This document shows, in pieces, positions 1 through 8,891 of a DNA stretch of 64,000 nt. Source of the DNA: Paenibacillus oralis (GTDB taxonomy: Bacteria > Bacillota > Bacilli > Paenibacillales > Paenibacillaceae). Each line of letters opens with the position of its first letter. The stretch's first letter is position 1. The notes beneath the pieces were generated by a model. It was not told where the DNA came from, did not search any database, and was given only the letters and a program-made list of their open reading frames with translations. The DNA lies in the NCBI RefSeq assembly GCF_003863965.1, contig NZ_RRCN01000001.1, positions 4,546,304 through 4,610,303 on the forward strand. The letters are read 5' to 3'. Made by a program: the position numbers and the translations under genes.

Positions 1-2
1 CC

Positions 3-2936
3 AGCGAACCCAACCTTATCTATGCCCGTACGGACATCGGGGGCGCCTATCGCTGGGATGAAGGCACCGGGACTTGGAAGCAGCTCCTAGGCTGGGTTGG
101 CATGGATGATTGGAGCAAGAGCGGCGTCGACGCGCTCGCTACAGACCCGGTCGATCCGGACCGGCTCTATTTGGCGGTCGGCTCGTATACGAACAGTTGG
201 GATCCCGATAACGGACGGATCCTGCGCTCCACCGACCGCGGCGAAACGTGGGAAGAGACGGAGCTGCCGTTTAAGGTCGGCGGCAATATGCCGGGCCGGA
301 CGTTGGGAGAGCGGCTAGTCATTGATCCGAACCAGAACAACGTTCTGTATTTTGGCGCCCGCAGCGGAAACGGTTTATGGAAGAGCACCGACTACGGGGA
401 GACCTGGAGCAAAGTAAGCCAGTTCCCGAATCCCGGCACTTATGTGGAAAATCCCGACTACGAATATCAAAGCGATATCACCGGGTTGGCCTGGATCACC
501 TTTGATCCTGCAACAGGTTCGCGCGAACAAGCGACGCAGACGATTTACGTCGGGGTGGCGGATAAGAATGAAAGCGTGTACCGCTCCACGGACGGAGGCG
601 AGACCTGGGAGGCGGTTCCGGGGCAGCCGAGCGGGTATTTGCCGCATCACGGCGTCCTGTCGTCTGAAGGCTTCTTGTATATTACCTATAGCAACGGCGC
701 CGGACCATACGACGGCACCAAGGGCGAGGTATGGAAGCTGAATACGTCCACCGGCGAATGGACCAATATCAGCCCGGTGCCGAGCAGCAGCGACGATAAC
801 TATTATGGATACGGCGGTCTCGCCGTCGATGCGCAGAACCCTGGTACCGTCATGGTAGCTACGCTCAATTCCTGGTGGCCGGACGCGATTATTTTCCGCA
901 GCACCGACGGCGGGGCAAACTGGACCCGCATTTGGGACTGGAACGGTTATCCGAGCCGTACCTTCCGTTATACCCACGATATTTCCGCCGCTCCGTGGCT
1001 TGATTTTGAGAACATTCCGGCTCCGGAGGAAGTTTCACCGAAACTCGGCTGGATGATCGGCGATCTGGAGATCGATCCGTTTAATTCCGACCGCATGATG
1101 TACGGAACCGGGGCGACCATTTACGGGACCGACAATTTAACGGAATGGGATAAAGGCGGCAAAATCGACCTGGAAGTGAAGGCCGTGGGGATTGAAGAAA
1201 CCTCGGTGACCGATCTGATCAGTCCGCCATCGGGCGCTCATCTGCTCAGCGGAATGCTTGACGTGACCGGGTTCCGGCATGACGACCTTACCCAAGCTCC
1301 GGCGAAAATGTTTACGAATCCGAACGGGACCGTAGATATGGATTACGCCGAACTTGACCCGGGCTTCATCGTCCGCGTTGCTACGGTGAACCGGGCGGAA
1401 AAACCGAACGATAAAGCGATCGGCTTCTCCCGCGATGGCGGCGGGAACTGGTACACCGGCGGTGAGCCGTCCGGTACTTCCGGCGGAGGCACGATAGCCC
1501 TGGCCGCTCGCGGCGAGAGCCTCGTCTGGAGCACCTCCGATGTCGGCGTACACTATTCGAAGGGCGGCAATTCCTGGACCGCCAGCAGCGGCGTGCCTGC
1601 CGGAGCGCTCGTCGCCTCCGACCGCGCCAATTCCAGTCTGTTTTACGCTTTGTCCGGCGGAAGCTTATACGTCAGCCGTGACGGCGGAGCCACCTTTGCG
1701 AAAACAAGTGCCACAGGACTTCCTGCATCCGGCGATCTCGATCTGAAAGCGATGCCTGGCCGGGAAGGGGATGTTTGGGTGGCCGGCGGCAGAGCGTTCG
1801 ACGGCAACTCGGGTCTCTGGCATTCCAGCGATGCCGGCGCTACCTTCACAAAGCTGACGAGCGTGGAGGAGGCGAGCGTTATCGGGTTTGGCAAGGCTGC
1901 CCCGGGACGGAATGTAATGGCGTTGTACACAAGCGGGAAAATCGGCGGTGAACGCGGCTTTTTCCGGTCCGATGACGGCGGCGATAGCTGGGTGCGCATC
2001 AACGACGACCAGCACCAGTACGGCACCACCAATTCGGCCATTACCGGCGATCCGCGCATTTTCGGGCGCGTTTATGTCGGAACCAATGGCTACGGTATCG
2101 TCTATGGCGATTCGACGGTGACGCCGCAGGAACCGGAGGAACCAGAAGAACCGCAGGAGCCGGAAGAACCGGAAGAACCGGAAGAACCGGGGCAAAATGC
2201 TACGATTTCGCCAACCTCGGCCACTTTCGATCTTAAGCAAGGCAACCAGGCCGATATCTCTGTGGCCCTGACGCTCAACGAGAAGACGTTTTCCGGCATT
2301 TATAACGGGACGACTCAGTTGAAGGAAGGCGAAGACTACACCGTCACCGATTCGAAGGTGACGATTCTTCAAGAATTTTTGGCTGCGCAGCCGACAGGCG
2401 CATTGAAGCTGACCTTCCGCTTCAGCGCCGGGGCCGATGCCCTGCTGAACATTGCGATCGTGGATTCGACCAAGGCACCTAACGGCAGCCTGCGGATTGA
2501 AGCGGTCAACGGAACGCTGCAGTCTACGGCCAACACGCTGAATCCGCGCATCAGGCTAACCAACACTGGGACGGAGGAGCTCGCGCTGAAAGACGTTACT
2601 TTGCGTTATTATTACACGGTTGACGGAGAAAAGGGGCAAAACTTGTTCTGCGACTGGACTCAAGTTGGCAGCAGTAATGTGACCGGAAACTTCGTCAAAT
2701 TGCCGGAACCCGCCATCGGGGCTGACAATTATGCGGAGATCGGTTTTGCCGAGGCATCCGGCACGCTGGCTCCAGGCCAGACCATCGACCTGCATATTCG
2801 CATCTCCAAGGAAGATTGGAGCAATTACAACCAAAGCGACGACTATTCCTTCAACCCTGATTCCACGTCTTATGCGGAAACGCTCAAAATTACCGGATAC
2901 GTTGGCGGGGCCCTGCAATGGGGGCTTGAGCCTTAA
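3..2936 (+). CDS. GH74 xyloglucanase with X2 and CBM3 modules (5' truncated by window edge)
   Basis: Secreted endo-beta-1,4-glucanase of family GH74, expected to cleave xyloglucan outside the cell. The frame is open from the first base, so the start and signal peptide lie outside the window; 977 residues are visible. The beginning reads YARTDIGGAYRW, the conserved GH74 strand carrying a catalytic Asp, followed by many Asp-box-like turns of the type RSTDRGETWE, as in seven-bladed propellers. The segment EETSVTDLISPPSG is typical of the second half of the catalytic domain. A Pro-Glu linker (about residues 709-730) leads to an X2 immunoglobulin-like module (about 730-820) and a C-terminal CBM3 cellulose-binding module (about 822-977, ending in ITGYVGGALQWGLEP). 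It is followed by a terminator, so it is not cotranscribed with the regulator downstream. Confidence 0.93.
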   Translation, partial: SEPNLIYARTDIGGAYRWDEGTGTWKQLLGWVGMDDWSKSGVDALATDPVDPDRLYLAVGSYTNSWDPDNGRILRSTDRGETWEETELPFKVGGNMPGRTLGERLVIDPNQNNVLYFGARSGNGLWKSTDYGETWSKVSQFPNPGTYVENPDYEYQSDITGLAWITFDPATGSREQATQTIYVGVADKNESVYRSTDGGETWEAVPGQPSGYLPHHGVLSSEGFLYITYSNGAGPYDGTKGEVWKLNTSTGEWTNISPVPSSSDDNYYGYGGLAVDAQNPGTVMVATLNSWWPDAIIFRSTDGGANWTRIWDWNGYPSRTFRYTHDISAAPWLDFENIPAPEEVSPKLGWMIGDLEIDPFNSDRMMYGTGATIYGTDNLTEWDKGGKIDLEVKAVGIEETSVTDLISPPSGAHLLSGMLDVTGFRHDDLTQAPAKMFTNPNGTVDMDYAELDPGFIVRVATVNRAEKPNDKAIGFSRDGGGNWYTGGEPSGTSGGGTIALAARGESLVWSTSDVGVHYSKGGNSWTASSGVPAGALVASDRANSSLFYALSGGSLYVSRDGGATFAKTSATGLPASGDLDLKAMPGREGDVWVAGGRAFDGNSGLWHSSDAGATFTKLTSVEEASVIGFGKAAPGRNVMALYTSGKIGGERGFFRSDDGGDSWVRINDDQHQYGTTNSAITGDPRIFGRVYVGTNGYGIVYGDSTVTPQEPEEPEEPQEPEEPEEPEEPGQNATISPTSATFDLKQGNQADISVALTLNEKTFSGIYNGTTQLKEGEDYTVTDSKVTILQEFLAAQPTGALKLTFRFSAGADALLNIAIVDSTKAPNGSLRIEAVNGTLQSTANTLNPRIRLTNTGTEELALKDVTLRYYYTVDGEKGQNLFCDWTQVGSSNVTGNFVKLPEPAIGADNYAEIGFAEASGTLAPGQTIDLHIRISKEDWSNYNQSDDYSFNPDSTSYAETLKITGYVGGALQWGLEP

Positions 2937-3580
2937 GCGGCAAGAGGTAAAATGCAAGGGATAATCAGTATGAAGCATATTGAGTGAAACGTGAAAAGTG
3001 GAGTATGAGGCAAGAAGTTGATGCCTGAAAAATGGAGTATGGGCAGCAGCCGATCCGCTTTTTACTCCACAACCAATGGTTGCAGTCATATAGAGGCAGG
3101 CCGGCATGGGAAAAAAACGCCCACTTGCCGGCCTGTTTTTTGAGAAGAGGAGTTGACCCGGTTAAGTTGTGGAGCCCACAGATGGTCAAGGCTTCCCAAA
3201 GCCGTGGAATAACGGAAAAAAGGGCGTTATTTTCTCCAAAAATAAGGGGTACCGCCAAAATAAAGGAATTTTTTACCGCTATTGTTGGCATATGAGGGGA
3301 AAGAGACGCTTTTTCCAAGTATGGTTCCCAAATAGGTACTAAAAGTTCCGCTATTTTTTGGGCGAGGGGTAAAACTACAATAATAGCGCCATAAATTACC
3401 GTTATTTTTGCGAACCGGTTGTTCATCGGCGTGAGAAGCTGCGGTTTTGTCGTTACTCGGGACTATTATGATCGGCTTCTTTCATAAAGTTACGACATGA
3501 TCCAAGGTTGACTTTCCGGGGACAGGACGGCTACAATTTCCATGAGTCTTGCAAGCATTTCGACAAGGAGGGGCGAAGCC
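2937..3580. other. Intergenic spacer after the xyloglucanase gene
   Basis: About 640 bases without a convincing gene. A direct repeat of about 20 bases with core TGGAGTATG occurs at 2992-3012 and 3026-3045. The stretch 3200-3420 is AT-rich with several ATAACGG / CCGTTAT half-palindromes, resembling the intergenic repeats seen near 13.9-14.0 kb. Short open frames here have no protein-like composition. Confidence 0.5.
3097..3141 (+). terminator. Rho-independent terminator
   Basis: A perfect 10-bp stem, CAGGCCGGCA paired with TGCCGGCCTG, is followed directly by six T. It probably ends the xyloglucanase transcript. Confidence 0.85.
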
Positions 3581-4585
3581 ATGATCACGATATATGATAT
3601 TGCCCGGAAAACCGGGTTGTCGCCTACGACCGTATCGAAGGTGTTTAATGGGTATTCCGATGTTAGCGAGAAGACACGCCGCAAAATTCTGGATACGGCC
3701 GAGCAGCTTGGTTATGTGCCGAATGCGCATGCGCGCTCCCTCACGACCAAACGCTCATGGACGATCGGCATGCTGTTTATCGAGCCTTCCGGTGCGGGGA
3801 TTCTGCATCCGTATTTTGGCGGGGTGATCGAGAGCTTTAAGCAAGTGGCGACTTCAAGGGGCTACGATTTGATGTTTATTTCCAAGGACATCGGCGGCAA
3901 AAAAAACGGGTACCTGGAGCATTGCAAGATTCGCGGCATCGACGGGGTTGTCGTGATTTTGCCGGACGCGGCTGATCCCTATTACCAGGAGCTGCTGGAT
4001 TCGAGCCTTCCGTGCCTTCTGCTGGATCAGGAAACCGCCCAAAAAAGCACGATCTGCTCCGATAACGCGGAGGGAACCCGGCTGGCGGTGGAATACTTGC
4101 ATTCACTGGGACACCGGAAGATCGCGCATATCGGCGGCGGGCCGACGTTTGCCGGGGAGCAGCGGCTGGCGGGCTATCTGCAGGCGATGGAACGGCTGGG
4201 GCTGCCGGTTCATCCCGGGTATGTCGTGCAAGGAAGCTACGATTTTACGGTCGAAAGCGGCAAAAAAGCGATGGAGGAACTGCTTCAGGCCGAGGAACTG
4301 CCGACCGCGGTGTTTGCTGCCGGCGACAATTTGGCCGTAGGCGCCATGATCGCGATCAAGGCGCATGGGCTTAGCGTACCGGAGCATATTTCCATCGTTG
4401 GCTTCGACGATATCCAAATGGCGAAATACTTAACGCCCGCTTTGACCACGGTAAGGCAAAATACATATTTGCTTGGCAGCAGGGCCGCCGACATGTTAAT
4501 CTATACGATAGAAGGCGGGGCCGGTATCCAAAGCGATTGTGTTCCGGTGGGGCTGGTCGTTCGCGATTCCTGCCGTGCGCTTTAA
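3581..4585 (+). CDS. LacI-family transcriptional regulator
   Basis: DNA-binding repressor of 334 residues. The N-terminus (ITIYDIARKTGLSPTTVSKVFNG) is a LacI-type helix-turn-helix with hinge; the rest is a periplasmic-binding-protein-like effector domain, with a typical C-terminal IVGFDDIQMAKYLTPALTTV segment. The start at 3581 is chosen because AAGGAGGGG lies just upstream; an in-frame ATG 13 codons earlier has no such site. Perfect palindromes with the central CG typical of LacI operators occur just after the gene (4601-4627), ahead of the GH30 remnant and GH94 gene, so this protein probably controls those genes. The effector is likely a product of beta-glucan breakdown, which is inference. 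Confidence 0.88.
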   Translation: MITIYDIARKTGLSPTTVSKVFNGYSDVSEKTRRKILDTAEQLGYVPNAHARSLTTKRSWTIGMLFIEPSGAGILHPYFGGVIESFKQVATSRGYDLMFISKDIGGKKNGYLEHCKIRGIDGVVVILPDAADPYYQELLDSSLPCLLLDQETAQKSTICSDNAEGTRLAVEYLHSLGHRKIAHIGGGPTFAGEQRLAGYLQAMERLGLPVHPGYVVQGSYDFTVESGKKAMEELLQAEELPTAVFAAGDNLAVGAMIAIKAHGLSVPEHISIVGFDDIQMAKYLTPALTTVRQNTYLLGSRAADMLIYTIEGGAGIQSDCVPVGLVVRDSCRAL

Positions 4586-4600
4586 AGCCAGCTCCATTTT

Positions 4601-4627
4601 TTTTCGAAAAAATCGAAACCGGTTTCG
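4601..4627 (+). promoter_or_regulatory. Two adjacent palindromes, probable LacI operators
   Basis: TTTTCGAAAA (4601-4610) and the perfect 14-mer CGAAACCGGTTTCG (4614-4627) lie back to back just after the lacI-type gene. The second has the symmetric central CG and GAAAC/GTTTC arms typical of LacI-family operators. Confidence 0.6.
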
Positions 4628-4776
4628 TTCCTTTTCGCAATCCGGATGACGGTATGGCCGTAGTTGTGCAGAACGAAAGCGAAGCGGCGCAGTCCTTCGT
4701 CCTGGAGCTGGGCGGGGAAAACGTTACGGAAACTTTGCCGGCGCACTCGATCGCCACTTACATTATTAAAGGTTAA
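4618..4776 (+). pseudogene. C-terminal remnant of a GH30 glycosidase
   Basis: About 50 codons read FVPFRNPDDGMAVVVQNES and end LPAHSIATYIIKG. This matches the C-terminal beta-sandwich of GH30 glucosidases/glucanases (typical ends: RNPDGS-VVVVLNES and LPAHSIATF). No catalytic domain precedes it: upstream in the same frame there is only operator sequence and the end of the lacI-type gene. The simplest reading is an internal deletion that removed nearly all of a GH30 gene but kept its operator and last codons. The GH94 gene begins 27 bases after its stop, so the original order was probably lacI, GH30, GH94. Assignment rests on recognition of a short segment. Confidence 0.55.
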
Positions 4777-4802
4777 ATCGGTCAACACGGAGGGATATCT
4801 GC

Positions 4803-7800
4803 ATGTCTAATTATTCTTTTGAGCAAAATGCGTTTGTGATTGAACAGTTTGATCAGGCCAAGCCGTTTTCCAGCTTTCTGCCCGGCCTGGCCGGTCTGAA
4901 GGGGATTCCGATGTGGACGTTTTACGTTAACCGCGGTCAGGGGGTGTGCAGCTTCGGCATCCGGGACAAAAACAGCCCGATCATGGAGTTTTCCCCGGCG
5001 AGCATTACGTATCAGTCAGTAGCGATGAAGGGGTTCCGGACCTTTGTGAAAATCGCGGGAAAAAAGGGAGTTTACGAGCCGTTTCAAAGCGCGTTCCCCG
5101 ATACGGCGGCCAAACGGAGCATGCGGATCCTGCCCAACGAGCTTGTAATCGAAGAAGCGCATGAAGCGCAGGGGCTCAAGGTAAAAGCAACTTATTTTCA
5201 CATTCCGAATGACGATTACGCCGCACTGGCGCGCAAGGTGGAAATTACGAATATATCCGGCTCGCCGCTGAAGCTGGAGCTGCTGGACGGGATGCCGGAG
5301 GTGCTGCCGTACGGCGTGGAGAACGCGGGCTACAAGGAGGTCGGCAATCTGCTGCGCAGCTGGATGGAGGTCGGCAACCTGGACCGGGGCATCCCTTATT
5401 ACCGCGTCCGCTCCAGCACGCATGATGAGGCGGAGGTCAGTGAGGTGCAAAGCGGCCATTTCTATTTGTCCTTTGGCGATGACGGCGGGATGCTGCCGAC
5501 GATTGCCGACTTCGAGCTCATCTTCGGCGGCAACACGTCGCTCGCCCACCCCGCCCGCTTTGCGGCGGAGCCGCTCGCGGAGCTGACCGCGCAGCCGCAG
5601 TACTGCACGAACAAGGTGCCGTGCGGGTTTTCGGCCCTGTCCGCCGAGCTCGCCCCGGGGCAGAGCCGCTGCCTTTATACGCTGATCGGGCATATCGACA
5701 GCGTCGAACGGCTGAACGCGAAGGCTCCCGCGATCACCAGCCCGGTCTACTTCGCGCAAAAATATGCCGAAGCCAGTGAGCTGACGGAGAGCCTGACCGC
5801 GGATATCGCCACCAAAACGGCCTTGCCATTATTCGACGCTTACTGCCGGCAAAGCTATCTGGACAATTTCCTGCGCGGCGGGTATCCGTTTATTTTTGAA
5901 AACGGGCGGGAAGGCTTCGTGATTCATCTGTATTCCCGAAAACACGGAGATCTGGAGCGGGATTACAACTTTTTCTCGATCGCCCCGGAATATTATTCGC
6001 AAGGAAACGGCAACTTCCGCGACGCCAACCAGAACCGCCGCAGCGACATCTATTTCAATCCGCGCGTCGGGACGTTTAATATCCGCATGTTTTTCAGCCT
6101 GATTCAAGCGGACGGTTACAACCCGCTCGGCGTGGAAGGCACCAGCTTCCGGGTTCCGGCCGCTAACAAGGACGCGCTCACCGCTTATCTGGACACGGCA
6201 GCAGCCGGTGGCCGGGAAGAGCTGGCCGAGTTGTGTCTGGGCAAATTTACGCCGGGCAAGCTGATCTCGTTCGTGAATGGGCGCGGCATCGCCTTGAGCG
6301 TGGATGAAAACGAGTTCCTTACCGGGATTTTATCGCTGGCCGATCAACACATCGAAGCTTCCTTCGGGGAAGGATACTGGTCGGATCACTGGACGTACAA
6401 TATGGATTTGATCGACAGTTACCTGGATATTTTTCCGGACCGCAAGGAATGGCTGTTGTTTGAGGAAAAAGAGTACGCCTTTTTCGACAGCCCGGCCCGC
6501 GTGCTGCCGCGAAGCGAGAAATACGTCATCGCCGCGGGCGGCGTCCGCCAATACGGCGCGCTGGTGCATGACGAGGAGAAGCTGGAGAAATTCGGGCTGA
6601 CGTTAAAAGACACGAATTGGCTGAAAACCGGCCACGGGACCGGCGAAATTTACCGCACCAACTTGTTCGTGAAACTGCTGTCGCTGGCGCTGAACAAGTT
6701 CGCCACGCTTGATCCGTTCGGGATGGGCGTGGAGATGGAGGCCAACAAGCCGGGCTGGAACGATGCGATGAACGGCCTGCCGGGTCTGTTCGGCTCGGGG
6801 ATGAGCGAAACGTTCGAGCTGAAACGGCTGTTGCGGTTTATCGAAGCGGCGTGCGCGGAGGAGGGCGCGGCGGATCGCGAAATCGCCGTGCCGGAGGAGA
6901 TCGCGGACCTGCTCGCTGAAGTGGCGCGGCTGCTTGCGGAGCACCTGAACGGATCGCTGGCGCAGTTCGATTACTGGGACCGGGTCGCCGCGGCCCGCGA
7001 GCGGTACCGGGAGGCGATCCGCTTTGGCATCGCGGGGAGCGAGCGCACGGTGCGGCTTGGCAACCTCGGCGGGACGCTGCGGTCGATGCTCGAGAAAATC
7101 GAGCGGGGCATCCGCGAGGCCATTCGGCTCGGCGGCGGGCTGACGCCGACGTATTTTGCTTTTGAAGCCGCGGAGTACGAGCCGGTGCTGAACGGACAGG
7201 GCGAGCCGGTTATCAGCGGCTACGGCCTGCCGAAGGCGCGCGTGAACAAGTTCGCGGCTCGGGCCTTGCCGCATTTTCTGGAGGGCCCGGCCCGCTGGCT
7301 GAAAACGGTGGAGGACGTGAACGAAGCCAAGCAGGCCTACGAAAAAATCCGCGGCAGCGATTTGTTCGACGAACGGCTGGGCATGTACAAAACCTCGGTT
7401 AGCCTGGGTGGGGAATCCCATGAGATCGGGCGGATTCGCGCCTTTACGCCGGGCTGGCTGGAGCGGGAGTCGGTATTTTTGCACATGAGCTACAAATACT
7501 TGCTTGCGCTGCTCAAAAGCGGCCTGACGGAGCAATTTTTCGCCGAGCTGCGCACATCGCTGATCCCGTTCCTCGATCCGGTCGTTTACGGCCGCAGTAC
7601 GCTGGAAAATTCATCGTTTATCGCGACGAGCGTTAATCCGGACCCGGCGACCCACGGCCGCGGCTATGTCGCCCGGCTCAGCGGCTCCACCGCCGAATTC
7701 CTCAGCATGTGGACGGCGATGATGGCCGGAAAACGCGTCTTCCGCATGAGCGGAAACGAGCTGGTCCTGGCATTTAACCCGCTGCTGCCCGGCTGGCTGT

Positions 7801-8030
7801 TTGACGAACAGGGCGAGATCTCGTTCCGGTTCCTGGGCACGACGGACGTAACGTACGTCAATCCGCAGAAGAAAAACACGTACGGGGCCGATCGTGTGGA
7901 AATCCGGCGGTTGACCGTGTTGAAACGGGACGGAGCCCAGACTGTGGTCGACGGCCCGGTCACTGCCGGTCCGCTGGCTGAAGCGGTCCGCAATGGCCAG
8001 GTTCAGCGCATCGAAATCGAGCTGGGTTAG
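4803..8030 (+). CDS. GH94 glycoside phosphorylase, probable 1,2-beta-oligoglucan phosphorylase type
   Basis: Large cytoplasmic inverting phosphorylase (1075 residues, no signal peptide) of family GH94 (formerly GT36). Phosphorolysis by this family yields alpha-glucose 1-phosphate and a shortened oligosaccharide. The N-terminal part (IRDKNSPIMEFSPASITYQS) is a GH94 beta-sandwich. The (alpha/alpha)6 barrel contains GYWSDHWTYNMDLID (around residue 526) and NKPGWNDAMNGLPGLFGSGM with the likely general acid Asp654. The length of about 1075 residues matches the long subgroup that includes the Listeria 1,2-beta-oligoglucan phosphorylase, rather than cellobiose phosphorylase (about 800). The start has the site GGAGG. 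It lies behind the GH30 remnant and LacI gene. The family is certain; the exact linkage specificity is inference. Confidence 0.85.
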   Translation: MSNYSFEQNAFVIEQFDQAKPFSSFLPGLAGLKGIPMWTFYVNRGQGVCSFGIRDKNSPIMEFSPASITYQSVAMKGFRTFVKIAGKKGVYEPFQSAFPDTAAKRSMRILPNELVIEEAHEAQGLKVKATYFHIPNDDYAALARKVEITNISGSPLKLELLDGMPEVLPYGVENAGYKEVGNLLRSWMEVGNLDRGIPYYRVRSSTHDEAEVSEVQSGHFYLSFGDDGGMLPTIADFELIFGGNTSLAHPARFAAEPLAELTAQPQYCTNKVPCGFSALSAELAPGQSRCLYTLIGHIDSVERLNAKAPAITSPVYFAQKYAEASELTESLTADIATKTALPLFDAYCRQSYLDNFLRGGYPFIFENGREGFVIHLYSRKHGDLERDYNFFSIAPEYYSQGNGNFRDANQNRRSDIYFNPRVGTFNIRMFFSLIQADGYNPLGVEGTSFRVPAANKDALTAYLDTAAAGGREELAELCLGKFTPGKLISFVNGRGIALSVDENEFLTGILSLADQHIEASFGEGYWSDHWTYNMDLIDSYLDIFPDRKEWLLFEEKEYAFFDSPARVLPRSEKYVIAAGGVRQYGALVHDEEKLEKFGLTLKDTNWLKTGHGTGEIYRTNLFVKLLSLALNKFATLDPFGMGVEMEANKPGWNDAMNGLPGLFGSGMSETFELKRLLRFIEAACAEEGAADREIAVPEEIADLLAEVARLLAEHLNGSLAQFDYWDRVAAARERYREAIRFGIAGSERTVRLGNLGGTLRSMLEKIERGIREAIRLGGGLTPTYFAFEAAEYEPVLNGQGEPVISGYGLPKARVNKFAARALPHFLEGPARWLKTVEDVNEAKQAYEKIRGSDLFDERLGMYKTSVSLGGESHEIGRIRAFTPGWLERESVFLHMSYKYLLALLKSGLTEQFFAELRTSLIPFLDPVVYGRSTLENSSFIATSVNPDPATHGRGYVARLSGSTAEFLSMWTAMMAGKRVFRMSGNELVLAFNPLLPGWLFDEQGEISFRFLGTTDVTYVNPQKKNTYGADRVEIRRLTVLKRDGAQTVVDGPVTAGPLAEAVRNGQVQRIEIELG

Positions 8031-8041
8031 CGGTTGGATGT

Positions 8042-8069
8042 GAAAGGGCTGGGGAGTCCCGGCCCTTTC
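8042..8069 (+). terminator. Hairpin after the GH94 gene
   Basis: A 12-bp stem (GAAAGGGCTGGG with CCCGGCCCTTTC, one G-T pair) lies just past the stop codon. The T-tract is weak (TACATTT), so termination may be partial. Confidence 0.55.
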
Positions 8070-8174
8070 TACATTTCCGGCAAGGGGGATGGTAAGCCAA
8101 ACGGCAAGCAGAGCGGCCAAGGTAAAGTAAAGACCATGCGATGATGCTTGAATTACAGCTCTGCTTTTGCTAAG

Positions 8175-8197
8175 ATATAGAACGAACGTTCAGTATA
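8175..8197 (+). promoter_or_regulatory. TetR-family operator, copy 1
   Basis: Bases 8175-8197 contain CGAACGTTC and match bases 8825-8847 at 21 of 23 positions. It sits 17 bases before the regulator start, between promoter and gene, suggesting autorepression. Confidence 0.75.
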
Positions 8198-8213
8198 GAA
8201 GGGGGTGTTCCTG

Positions 8214-8807
8214 ATGAACAAAAAGCTGCAGCAGACCCTTGAAACCAAAAGGCGGATTACCGACGCGGCCAAAACGCTGATTTTTAACAAGGGGTACAAG
8301 GCGACTTCCATTGAGGATATCGTGGAGGCCTCCGGCAGCAGCAAAGGGAATATCTACTACCATTTTAAGAGCAAGGAAGGCTTGTTCCTGCATATTATCG
8401 AGGAATGGGATGAGGAATGGGAGCAGCGCTGGAAAGAGAAGGAGCACTTGTACCCTACGGCAACGGATAAACTGTACGGGATGTTCGACCAACTGGCGCT
8501 TGACGAGTTGAATCATCCGATTTCGAAAGCAATCGATGAATTTGTCAACAGTGAAGATCTGGCTGAAGACGTAAAAAGCAAAATGGCGGAGATCTTTGCA
8601 AGCCATTTCGCTTTCAATAAAGAACTGCTTCAGCAGGGTATCGCTGCAGGGGAGTTTGCGCCCGGCGACGCGGAAACCCTATCCGTTGTTCTAGAAAGCC
8701 TTCTGGCAGGGTTAAGCCAGACGACCCGGGTCGTTAATATCGAGGACGTACAGCGCTTATATCATGATGCGGTTACCGTGTTTCTTCGCGGCATAACCCC
8801 GAGATAA
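8214..8807 (+). CDS. TetR/AcrR-family repressor of the adjacent MFS exporter
   Basis: A 197-residue TetR-type repressor. The N-terminal helix-turn-helix is plain: RITDAAKTLIFNKGYKATS, then IVEASGSSKGNIYYHFKSKEG. The C-terminal ligand domain is helical and specific to its effector. Start 8214 was chosen because AAGGGGGTG lies six bases upstream; the in-frame GTG at 8205 overlaps that site. The next gene is an MFS drug-type transporter preceded by the same 23-base operator, so the protein probably represses itself and the pump and is released by a toxic ligand. This follows the QacR/LmrA style of control; the ligand is unknown. Confidence 0.88.
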   Translation: MNKKLQQTLETKRRITDAAKTLIFNKGYKATSIEDIVEASGSSKGNIYYHFKSKEGLFLHIIEEWDEEWEQRWKEKEHLYPTATDKLYGMFDQLALDELNHPISKAIDEFVNSEDLAEDVKSKMAEIFASHFAFNKELLQQGIAAGEFAPGDAETLSVVLESLLAGLSQTTRVVNIEDVQRLYHDAVTVFLRGITPR

Positions 8808-8824
8808 ACTATTTTTTTGCCGGA

Positions 8825-8847
8825 ATACAGACCGAACGTTCAGTATA
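8825..8847 (+). promoter_or_regulatory. TetR-family operator, copy 2
   Basis: Near-identical copy of 8175-8197 (21 of 23 bases), with the same CGAACGTTCAGTATA core, placed upstream of the MFS exporter gene. Confidence 0.75.
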
Positions 8848-8891
8848 TAAAAACAATAAACTGCATTTTTATTTATTTGGAGGAAACCTAT

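Noticed and set aside
3032..3295. 87-codon frame after the xyloglucanase gene
   Set aside because: It runs through a strong terminator hairpin and AT-rich repeats; not protein-like.
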